A DNA stretch of 64,000 nt from Morganella psychrotolerans (GTDB lineage Bacteria > Pseudomonadota > Gammaproteobacteria > Enterobacterales > Enterobacteriaceae). Made by a program: the position numbers and the translations under genes. Under the pieces are notes generated by a model. The model saw only the letters and a list, made by a program, of their open reading frames with translations, searched no databases and was not told the DNA's origin. Where the stretch lies: contig NZ_LZEX01000042.1 in NCBI RefSeq assembly GCF_001676055.1, positions 242,612 to 306,611 of the forward strand, written 5' to 3'. Below, piece by piece: positions 57,799 to 64,000 of this stretch (positions are counted from its first letter, which is position 1; every line of letters begins with the position of its first letter).

Positions 57799-58415
57799 TA
57801 TGGATTCTCCTGTCGTGAGACAAAAACGTCGAATTCCGGCGGCATCGCATCGACAGATGCCGTACGGCGTTTCGCGCTTTCGCTTTCCAGCTGATTCTCT
57901 TCAACAATATGAAGCGCATCGGTCGGACAGACTTTCACACAGGCCGGACCGTCTTCGCTGAAATCACACATATCGCATTTCACTGCAACATTGCGGATAC
58001 CGGCATTCCATGCCAGGAACGGGTTCATGGTCGGCAGGCTGTCAGGAACATCCAGCAGCATCTCTTTCGGCACATATTGTTCGAAGAAATCCGGCATATC
58101 GACAGGTTTGCTGCCTGACGGGGTAATTGCCCCGAACGGACAGACCAGACCACACAGTTTGCAGCCGATACACAGACTTTCATTCAGCACGATCATGTCA
58201 TTTTCATGTGTGATGGCATTGACCGGACACACACGGGCACACGGGGCATCATCACACTGGCGACAAAGCATCGGCGCAGTCAGTTCCCCAATTTTTACCA
58301 CAGTCAGTCGCGGATGTGTTTGTAATCCTTGCTGTTTATGCGTCTCAGAACAGGCCGCCATGCAAGTATTACATCCGATACAGAGTTGTGGGTCGGCAAT
58401 AACAAAGCGATTCAT
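57798..58415 (-). CDS. hyfA: Hydrogenase-4 electron-transfer subunit HyfA
   Basis: This 205-residue polyferredoxin starts MNRFVIADPQLCIGCNTCMAAC. Four [4Fe-4S] motifs are visible: CIGCNTCMAACS, CRQCDDAPCARVCP, CIGCKLCGLVCP, and CDMC with CVKVCP. ATG at 58415, with GGAGG upstream, matches E. coli HyfA. It is the first gene of the hyf operon, transcribed from a -24/-12 promoter 55 bases upstream. Confidence 0.95.
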   Translation of the reverse strand: MNRFVIADPQLCIGCNTCMAACSETHKQQGLQTHPRLTVVKIGELTAPMLCRQCDDAPCARVCPVNAITHENDMIVLNESLCIGCKLCGLVCPFGAITPSGSKPVDMPDFFEQYVPKEMLLDVPDSLPTMNPFLAWNAGIRNVAVKCDMCDFSEDGPACVKVCPTDALHIVEENQLESESAKRRTASVDAMPPEFDVFVSRQENP

Positions 58416-58469
58416 TCGCCTCACCCTCCAATAAAATCAGACGAGTCATAAAGATTGATGCATTCATTA

Positions 58470-58485
58470 AGCATTTTTCATGCCA
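58470..58485 (-). promoter_or_regulatory. Sigma-54 promoter of the hyf operon
   Basis: On the minus strand, TGGCATGAAAAATGCT keeps GG-N10-GC spacing, 55 bases before the hyfA ATG. Confidence 0.82.
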
Positions 58486-58540
58486 TGATTAAAATTCGTT
58501 TATTATCAAATGACTAGATGTTTATTTTAGGTGATAACGA

Positions 58541-58563
58541 TGTCGAACCGACACTAATGACGA
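58541..58563. promoter_or_regulatory. Putative FhlA/HyfR-type upstream activating site of hyf
   Basis: CCGACA-CTAA-TGACGA (58548-58563) fits the TCGNCA-N4-TGNCGA pattern of the hydN and fdhF sites with one mismatch. An extra half-site TGTCGA lies at 58541-58546. It is about 60 bases upstream of the -24/-12 element. Confidence 0.6.
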
Positions 58564-58684
58564 CAAAAAATGCCGGTATCAGAAAGAAAGGGGGATAAAA
58601 AACATGAAATGATTGGCGTAGAAATATTGAACTAAGTATCTGATGTTATCTCTAAATGTCTTTAGCAATGAAGTGATATACCCG

Positions 58685-60346
58685 ATGCCCATGCGACCAT
58701 TGTCAAACATAGTAAGAAGTGATCTCACTATTTCTGTTATTCTCGCCGTTTTTCTCGGTTTTTTTCTGAACTACGCGGTCTATTTTTCCCGCGCCGACAG
58801 TCAGTTATTACTGTCCGGTAACAACGGGGTGTTTTATGTCATTGCAGAAGTCATCGTTAATATTCTGTTCAGCTTTTTCTTATTCAGACTGATCGCCGCA
58901 ACCGGCCTGCTGAGCTTTAAAATCCTCAGTAGCCTCATTATCCTGATCAGTGTCGCCTGTAGTTATTACATTACATTTTATGATGTGGTTATCGGCTACG
59001 GTATTTTAATTTCCACCCTGACAACCGATGTCGATTTATCACAGGAAGCGGTGAACAATCAGTTCTATCTCTGGTTTGCCCTGCTGTCCCTGCCCGCACT
59101 AATCCTTATCTGGTCCGCAAAAAAGACGGTCATTCAAAACAAAAAACACAAATGGCTGCTCATTCTGATAACCTTTGTGATTATCCCGGCAGCCGTTTTT
59201 ACCTATATTAAAACCGCGGATCGTCATCAGAAAGTAATAGAAGAAGAAAAGAATATTGATATTGCCAGCTATGGCGGCGGGCTGGGATATTCCTATTTAC
59301 CCTCTAACTGGATTATTCCTTTATTCCAGTTTGCGATTGTCAAATATGACGATACCTTTAATGAAAGCAATATTTTTGACCCGGCGGAAGAATTTACCTA
59401 TACCCCGGCACCGCAAAATAAAGATTTATATGTGATATTTGTGATTGGTGAAACCGCGCGCGGGGATCATATGCAACTGCTGGGCTATGATCGGGAAACC
59501 ACCCCGCTGCTCGCCGCAGATCCGAATGTTATTGCCTTTGACGGACGCTCCTGTGATACCTCCACAAAACTCTCACTGCGCTGTATGTTTGTGCGTGAAG
59601 GCGGCGTGAAAGATAATGAACAAAGAACAGTGACTGAAAACAATGTCTTTTCTGTGATGAAATCCCTCGGGTTTACCTCAGAGTTATTTTCTATGCAGAG
59701 TGAGGTCTGGTTTTATAACAAACTCGATCTGGATAATTATCTGATCCGCGAAATGATCACTTCAAAACACAGCTCATCCGGTAAATCTATTTATGATGAA
59801 TTATTGCTCAATGAAGCCGATGACGTTATTTCACGCCGTAAAAACGGAATGAATTTAATTATTTTACATACCAAAGGCTCACATCACTTCTACTCCAAAC
59901 GCTATCCGCCGGAATTCCGGAAATTTTTACCCGAATGCCTGGATACGGAAACAGAATGCAGCAGTGAAGAAGAGATAAATGCCTATGATAATTCTATTTT
60001 GTATACAGACTATGTTCTGCACAATCTGACAGAAAAATTGAAAGACAAAAATGCCATTGTCTTTTATACCTCAGATCACGGTGAATCACTGGGAGGGGGA
60101 GAAGGCACCCGTCTGCATGGTACACCACGGCATATCGCGCCGGATGAACAGTTTAACGTGCCATTTATTGTCTGGATGTCAGACACTTACATAAAAAACA
60201 ATAAAACTCTGTTTGATAATCTGAAGGAAAACAGCCGGGTACGAACATTTTTCCATTATGAATTATTTGACAGTATTCTCGGCTGTACCGGGTTTACCTC
60301 TTCAGACGGTGGTATCAATAACAAAAATAATCTTTGTTTCCGCTGA
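58685..60346 (+). CDS. Phosphoethanolamine transferase, EptA/MCR-like
   Basis: This protein of about 553 residues has five N-terminal membrane spans and a periplasmic alkaline-phosphatase-type domain. Catalytic marks are GETARGDHMQLLGYDRETTP (metal-binding Glu), the nucleophile region CDTSTKLSLRCMF, TKGSHHFY, and TSDHGESLGG. Such enzymes move phosphoethanolamine from phosphatidylethanolamine to lipid A or core sugars, which lowers binding of cationic peptides including polymyxins. Whether lipid A or core is the acceptor cannot be told. The start could be 58643, 58685 or 58691; the last two fit the family length best. It diverges from the hyf promoter region. Confidence 0.85.
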   Translation: MPMRPLSNIVRSDLTISVILAVFLGFFLNYAVYFSRADSQLLLSGNNGVFYVIAEVIVNILFSFFLFRLIAATGLLSFKILSSLIILISVACSYYITFYDVVIGYGILISTLTTDVDLSQEAVNNQFYLWFALLSLPALILIWSAKKTVIQNKKHKWLLILITFVIIPAAVFTYIKTADRHQKVIEEEKNIDIASYGGGLGYSYLPSNWIIPLFQFAIVKYDDTFNESNIFDPAEEFTYTPAPQNKDLYVIFVIGETARGDHMQLLGYDRETTPLLAADPNVIAFDGRSCDTSTKLSLRCMFVREGGVKDNEQRTVTENNVFSVMKSLGFTSELFSMQSEVWFYNKLDLDNYLIREMITSKHSSSGKSIYDELLLNEADDVISRRKNGMNLIILHTKGSHHFYSKRYPPEFRKFLPECLDTETECSSEEEINAYDNSILYTDYVLHNLTEKLKDKNAIVFYTSDHGESLGGGEGTRLHGTPRHIAPDEQFNVPFIVWMSDTYIKNNKTLFDNLKENSRVRTFFHYELFDSILGCTGFTSSDGGINNKNNLCFR

Positions 60347-60356
60347 TCCTTATCTG

Positions 60357-60386
60357 AGGATATCCAACGTCATTCAAACTGCCGGT
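60357..60386. repeat. Remnant end of an ERIC-type repeat
   Basis: ATATCCAACGTCATTCAAACTGCCGG joins the outer ends of both sides of the family element with the middle gone. It lies just past the transferase gene and is followed by a small stem GCCGG(TATATG...)CATATGCCGGC. Confidence 0.5.
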
Positions 60387-60496
60387 ATATGAACATTCAT
60401 ATGCCGGCTTTTTTATCGCGTCTTTTACTTCATATTTTACTGAAAATCTGTCACGCTGATGTCCCGGTAAAAATACACTGCATATACTCATAAATA

Positions 60497-61303
60497 ATGA
60501 AAAAATATCTGCTCATTCCCTTGTTCCCTTTTACTATTGCGACGGTTCATGCTGCTGAAAATTGCACCAGTGAACAGCGCCGTGTTAATACAGATAATAC
60601 CGCACTGATAACCCAGAAGATTATTGCGGGCCCGGTAAAATCCGTCAGTGTCAAAAGCACTCTTCCTGTCGGAACCTCTCACAATAATACGACAGACTTT
60701 GAGTTATCATCCTGCGGTAAGCTCACCCGCTATGCACAAAAGATTGATACGGTTTATATGCCCGGTGTAACCACCACAATCAGGGCCGCCATTGACCCGT
60801 CCACGCCGGATCTGATGACAAACAGTTATGAGACTGACAAACACGGTCAGAAAACCAATATGTTCTCAGAGCGCGTGTTTACCAAAGATAAGCAAAATCA
60901 GATTATCAGCTTTCGTACAACTGACCGGGACGCCGATGGCACAGTAACGGATGAAACCTATATCACCCGTAAAGACGGACGCATTACCACACTCGCCACT
61001 CAGGTTTCCGGCAACAATATTGTTTATCAGTATCACTATAATGATTTGGGGCAACTCATTCAGATAACCGATGATCAGAACCTGAGCACAACGGATTACC
61101 GCTACAACGATAAAGGGCAGCGTGAGAGTGAAACTGTCATACAGCAACGCCCGGACGGCGGTCTGAAAACATTTACCCGTCTCTGTGAAGAGCGTGACAC
61201 TCATGGCAATTGCCTGACAGAAAAGAATAAAACGGTTAATTCAAACAATGGTGATGAAAAGACAATGGAATATGCCACTTACTATCAGTACCAGTATTAC
61301 TGA
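60497..61303 (+). CDS. YnfC-like secreted protein
   Basis: This 268-residue protein has a signal peptide (LLIPLFPFTIATVHAA). The domain is rich in short YD-type beta hairpins (YHYNDLGQLIQITDD, DYRYNDKGQRESE) and has a C-terminal CEERDTHGNCLTEKNK motif matching the CEYDSHANPVDC region of E. coli YnfC. Unlike YnfC there is no lipobox Cys at the cleavage site, so it is probably periplasmic. Function unknown. It is convergent with efp. Confidence 0.72.
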   Translation: MKKYLLIPLFPFTIATVHAAENCTSEQRRVNTDNTALITQKIIAGPVKSVSVKSTLPVGTSHNNTTDFELSSCGKLTRYAQKIDTVYMPGVTTTIRAAIDPSTPDLMTNSYETDKHGQKTNMFSERVFTKDKQNQIISFRTTDRDADGTVTDETYITRKDGRITTLATQVSGNNIVYQYHYNDLGQLIQITDDQNLSTTDYRYNDKGQRESETVIQQRPDGGLKTFTRLCEERDTHGNCLTEKNKTVNSNNGDEKTMEYATYYQYQYY

Positions 61304-61340
61304 ATCGCCACAGTGGTAAATTCAAAATAAAAATCATAAA

Positions 61341-61369
61341 AAAACCGCCGCTGAATCAGCGGCGGTTTT
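61341..61369. terminator. Bidirectional terminator between the YnfC-like gene and efp
   Basis: AAAACCGCCGCTGA and TCAGCGGCGGTTTT are exact complements between convergent genes, with A/T runs on both sides. Confidence 0.95.
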
Positions 61370-61388
61370 GTAATCCGGTATCAAAATC

Positions 61389-61955
61389 TTATTTTACGCG
61401 GGAAACGTATTCACCTGAACGGGTGTCAACTTTGATCACTTCACCAATCTGTACGAACAGAGGAACTTTAACCACGGCACCGCTGCTCAGTGTTGCCGGT
61501 TTACCACCGGTACCTGCTGTATCGCCTTTCAGACCCGGATCCGTTTCAACGATTTCCAGTTCAACAAAGTTTGGCGGGGTAACAGAGATAGGACGACCGT
61601 TCCACAGAGTAACGATACATTCTGCCTGGTCGATCAGCCATTTGGCGTTATCGCCCACCGCTTTTTCGTCCGCAGCCAGTTGTTCAAAGGTTTCATTGTT
61701 CATGAAATGCCAGAACTCACCGTCGTTGTACAGGTAAGTCAGGTTCATATCCATAACATCAGCGCCTTCGGCTGAGTCTGTTGATTTGAACGTTTTTTCC
61801 AGCAGGCGGTTGGTCAGCAGTTTACGAAGACGCACACGGGCGAATGCCTGGCCTTTACCCGGTTTAACAAACTCACTCTCGACAACCACACAAGGTTCGC
61901 CGTCGAACATAATTTTAAGACCTTGGCGAAAATCGTTGGTACTATAAGTAGCCAT
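61389..61955 (-). CDS. efp: Translation elongation factor P
   Basis: The 188-residue protein is nearly identical in layout to E. coli EF-P. It has three beta-barrel domains and ends [18 protein letters not shown]. Lys34 in [10 protein letters not shown] is the residue that EpmA/EpmB beta-lysylate. EF-P relieves ribosome stalling at polyproline. Some proteins in this window have proline runs that would depend on it, such as the YopH-like phosphatase. It is divergent from epmB, 40 bases apart. Confidence 0.98.
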   Translation of the reverse strand: MATYSTNDFRQGLKIMFDGEPCVVVESEFVKPGKGQAFARVRLRKLLTNRLLEKTFKSTDSAEGADVMDMNLTYLYNDGEFWHFMNNETFEQLAADEKAVGDNAKWLIDQAECIVTLWNGRPISVTPPNFVELEIVETDPGLKGDTAGTGGKPATLSSGAVVKVPLFVQIGEVIKVDTRSGEYVSRVK

Positions 61956-61995
61956 GGAAATCCTCTAATTTTAAATAAATGGCATAGCCAAAAAA

Positions 61996-63024
61996 ATGGT
62001 CGATATTGTAACCCAAAAACCACTTGCCCGAGAAGTCTGGCTACAACAACTTGCTGATTCTGTCACCAATCCAACCGAATTACTGGAAATTCTGGGTCTG
62101 GAACAGGATGAAAACTGGCGTGCCGGCCTTGATGCCCGCCGGTTATTTGCACTGCGCGTTCCCCGCCCTTTCATCGCAAAGATGGAAAAAGGCAATCCGC
62201 GGGATCCGTTACTGCTTCAGACCATGACGCACAGGGCTGAATTTGACCTGACACCCGGGTTTTCTGAAGATCCGCTGGATGAACAACACAACGTTGTTCC
62301 GGGGTTACTGCATAAATATCACAACCGGGCGCTGCTTTTAGTAAAAGGCGGGTGTGCAGTCAACTGCCGCTACTGCTTCCGTCGCCATTTTCCGTATGAA
62401 GACAATAAAGGCACCAGACATAACTGGCAACAGGCGCTCGATTATATCGCTAACCATCCCGAACTCAATGAAATCATTTTCTCCGGCGGTGATCCGCTGA
62501 TGGCGAAAGATAATGAGCTGGACTGGCTGCTCACACAACTCGAAGCCATCCCGCATATTCTGCGTCTGCGTATTCACAGCCGCCTGCCCGTGGTTATCCC
62601 TGAGCGTATTACGGACGCACTGACTGCCCGCCTGCACGACTCCCGGTTACAGATAATTTTAGTCACACATATCAATCACGCGAATGAAATTGATGATGCA
62701 TTGAAGAAAAAAATGCATCAGTTACGGGAAAAGGGCGTAACACTGCTGAATCAGGGGGTTTTACTGCGCGGTATTAATGATGATGCCGGTATTCTGGCCG
62801 ATCTCAGCAATGCACTCTTCGATGCCGGTATTCTGCCTTACTATCTGCATGTGCTGGATAAAGTACAGGGTGCGGCACATTTTCTGATCAGTGACGATGA
62901 AGCCCGGCAGATAATGCGTGACCTTCTTCCGCGCGTGTCCGGTTATCTGGTGCCGCGCCTGACGCGCGAAATCGGTGGTGAACCCAGCAAAACGCTGGTT
63001 GATCTTCAGCTTCGTCAAAATTAA
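61996..63024 (+). CDS. epmB: EF-P (R)-beta-lysylation lysine 2,3-aminomutase
   Basis: This 342-residue radical-SAM enzyme has the cluster motif CAVNCRYCFRRHFPYE and the PLP-binding C-terminal region (HVLDKVQGAAHF). It turns L-alpha-lysine into (R)-beta-lysine for attachment to EF-P Lys34. Length equals E. coli EpmB. It is divergent from its target gene efp; epmA is not in the window. Confidence 0.97.
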   Translation: MVDIVTQKPLAREVWLQQLADSVTNPTELLEILGLEQDENWRAGLDARRLFALRVPRPFIAKMEKGNPRDPLLLQTMTHRAEFDLTPGFSEDPLDEQHNVVPGLLHKYHNRALLLVKGGCAVNCRYCFRRHFPYEDNKGTRHNWQQALDYIANHPELNEIIFSGGDPLMAKDNELDWLLTQLEAIPHILRLRIHSRLPVVIPERITDALTARLHDSRLQIILVTHINHANEIDDALKKKMHQLREKGVTLLNQGVLLRGINDDAGILADLSNALFDAGILPYYLHVLDKVQGAAHFLISDDEARQIMRDLLPRVSGYLVPRLTREIGGEPSKTLVDLQLRQN

Positions 63025-63112
63025 GTATAAATTTATAACCGATTATCATGGATGCCGGCAGCCAGGATTAGCTAAATAGCATATGTCCATATAACCAGGG
63101 ATTACGATGACC

Positions 63113-63225
63113 GCACCGGCAACGGGCAAAAACAGAAAGTCGCTGTAAACACATCCATGTGCGCTCAGGCTCGCCATCCATGGCTCGCATGCTTTCTGTT
63201 TTCTTTGCCCGTCACCTGTGCCGGA
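63113..63225 (-). repeat. Palindromic repeat, copy B
   Basis: GCACCGGCAACGGGCAAAAA and TTTGCCCGTCACCTGTGCCGG are the paired outer arms. The centre contains CGCCATCCATGGC and the complement of the ACAGCGAC...CCTGAGC segment of copy A (2177-2273), in the opposite orientation. It lies 90 bases past epmB. Confidence 0.6.
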
Positions 63226-63240
63226 AATCCAGATATAAAA

Positions 63241-63270
63241 AAAACCGCCGTTAATATCTCCGGTGGCTTT
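63241..63270 (+). terminator. Terminator-like hairpin after epmB
   Basis: AAAACCGCCG and CGGTGGCTTTT pair around a 9-base loop with one mismatch and are preceded by an A run. Confidence 0.6.
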
Positions 63271-63315
63271 TGTGTATTCAGACAATTATCCTAACGATTA
63301 CGCTAAATCATTTCG

Positions 63316-63485
63316 TTCAGAGCAAGGCGGCAAGTGATGGGGCACGGGGAGCATACATAAGTATGTGACCTGTGCCACTGAGCGCAGCCAACGCGGCTAT
63401 GGACGAAAGGATGACGCGTAACCAGGTTCGCCATCCATGGCTCGCACACTTTCTGTTTCTTTTGCCCGCCGCCTGTGACTTATGA
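63316..63485. repeat. Composite of diverged ERIC element and half copy of the palindromic repeat
   Basis: 63316-63422 keeps ERIC-like parts (AAGGCGGCAAG, GGAGCATACATAAGTATGTG, GAGCGCAGCCAACGC) but lacks the usual ends. 63424-63485 repeats GTTCGCCATCCATGGCTCGC and CTTTCTGTTTCTTTTGCCCG from copy B. No gene is seen in 63025-63542. Confidence 0.6.
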
Positions 63486-63492
63486 TTTCGTA

Positions 63493-63524
63493 TAAAAAAC
63501 AGCCTGTTATGCTAACAGCTGTTT
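63493..63524 (-). terminator. Terminator of the small peptide/membrane protein pair
   Basis: On the minus strand, AAACAGC and GCTGTTT pair around a 14-base loop, followed by TTTTTTATA. Confidence 0.8.
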
Positions 63525-63542
63525 AGTATTTTTTGTCGGGTA

Positions 63543-63806
63543 TTACCGTATCTTCTTATGAATAACAAATAACAATACCAGCAAGATTGGCGTACCTAAA
63601 TAGACATAGTTCATCACATTATTATGGTCCACAAGCAATCTATCGACGAAGGCCCGCCAAACACTAACCGGGTCATCTGCCCCCAAAACAGTATAGTTAT
63701 AGGTAAAATTTAAACTAAACCCTAAGTCGAAGAGTGCCAGTACTATAAAATAGGCCAATAGTAATACGACGGTTAAAAACCATCGCAAAAACGTTCTATT
63801 GATCAT
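63543..63806 (-). CDS. Small two-span membrane protein
   Basis: The 87-residue product has an N-terminal span (FLRWFLTVVLLLAYFIVLALF), a periplasmic loop of about 35 residues (TYNYTVLGADDPVSVWRAFVDRL), and a second span (YVYLGTPILLVLLFVIHKK). It may belong to the YjeO-like DUF2645 group, but this is not certain. Its ATG overlaps the stop of the upstream 54-residue peptide gene by 11 bases, so the two are translationally coupled. An immunity role is possible but unproven. Confidence 0.65.
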   Translation of the reverse strand: MINRTFLRWFLTVVLLLAYFIVLALFDLGFSLNFTYNYTVLGADDPVSVWRAFVDRLLVDHNNVMNYVYLGTPILLVLLFVIHKKIR

Positions 63807-63960
63807 AACTGCTCCCTAATATACCACCGCCCATTTCACCACCATCTACACTTGTCACATCTCCCCCCATCCCGGCGGAGAATGTTATCAACTCAAATAG
63901 TTGAGTTTTAATGCCTTTTTCTGATTGCTTCAGGTTTTCATGATTTGAATATTGAGACAT
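63796..63960 (-). CDS. Glycine-rich 54-residue peptide, possible bacteriocin precursor
   Basis: ATG at 63960, with AGGTG upstream, opens a 54-codon frame. A hydrophilic head (MSQYSNHENLKQSEKGIKTQ) is followed by LFELITFSAGMGG. This resembles a leader with E and L 8 and 7 residues before an AG cut. The tail DVTSVDGGEMGGGILGSS is rich in Gly and acidic residues. The stop is inside the start of the next gene, a two-span membrane protein. The size, Gly-rich tail and coupling to a small membrane protein suggest a secreted peptide with its partner. The leader match is only partial. Confidence 0.5.
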   Translation of the reverse strand: MSQYSNHENLKQSEKGIKTQLFELITFSAGMGGDVTSVDGGEMGGGILGSSYDQ

Positions 63961-64000
63961 AAATTCACCTGTCACTTCAATAACATCGCGTTTTTTTTAA

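Overview
The window reads as a chromosomal segment of an enterobacterium close to Morganella (Morganellaceae). Gene order, protein similarity to E. coli and roughly 50% GC support this, as do ERIC-type repeats in many intergenic gaps. The genus is inferred, not proven. Most genes have direct E. coli counterparts. An accessory stretch of about 31 kb lies between frdABCD and efp/epmB, loci that sit close together in E. coli.

Layout. 0-2 kb: end of a GntP-type permease with its CdaR-type regulator. 2.3-16.6 kb: conserved block rpoH-ftsX-ftsE-ftsY | rsmD-yhhL-yhhM-yhhN-zntA | DUF817-tusA | secreted Ntn hydrolase | yhhQ (with a probable preQ1 riboswitch) | gldA. 16.6-22 kb: accessory patch of five lipoproteins, small ORFs, a dead T6SS hcp gene and a structured RNA candidate. 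22-30.3 kb: anaerobic respiration, glpACB and frdABCD, divergent across a repeat-bearing control region. 30.3-32.5 kb: a decayed scrB and a microcin-like peptide gene. 32.8-38.7 kb and 47.1-58.5 kb: a split formate hydrogenlyase regulon. It comprises hydN-hypA-hypC, an FhlA/HyfR-type sigma-54 activator, selenocysteine-containing fdhF, and the hyfABCDEFGHIJ-hycI operon. Three of its promoters have -24/-12 elements and a shared upstream motif.

Between the two halves of that regulon (39-46 kb) are eamA, a three-gene type III secretion cassette, a broken AT-rich gene, and cstA-ybdD. The cassette encodes a SycH-like chaperone, a YopH-like tyrosine phosphatase with a proline-rich head and an altered WPD loop, and a tyrosine-motif protein. 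That last protein carries EPIYA-like sites plus YSEI/YEEI SH2-ligand motifs. It looks like a host phosphotyrosine-signalling module without a secretion apparatus in view, and it is the most novel item here. 58.6-64 kb: a phosphoethanolamine transferase, a YnfC-like protein, efp/epmB, repeats, and a glycine-rich peptide gene coupled to a small membrane protein.

Several genes carry single-base indels (ftsY, yhhL, scrB, two in the AT-rich ORF, one in hcp). Four of the six are in A/T homopolymers. Because ftsY is essential, at least some may be sequencing errors.
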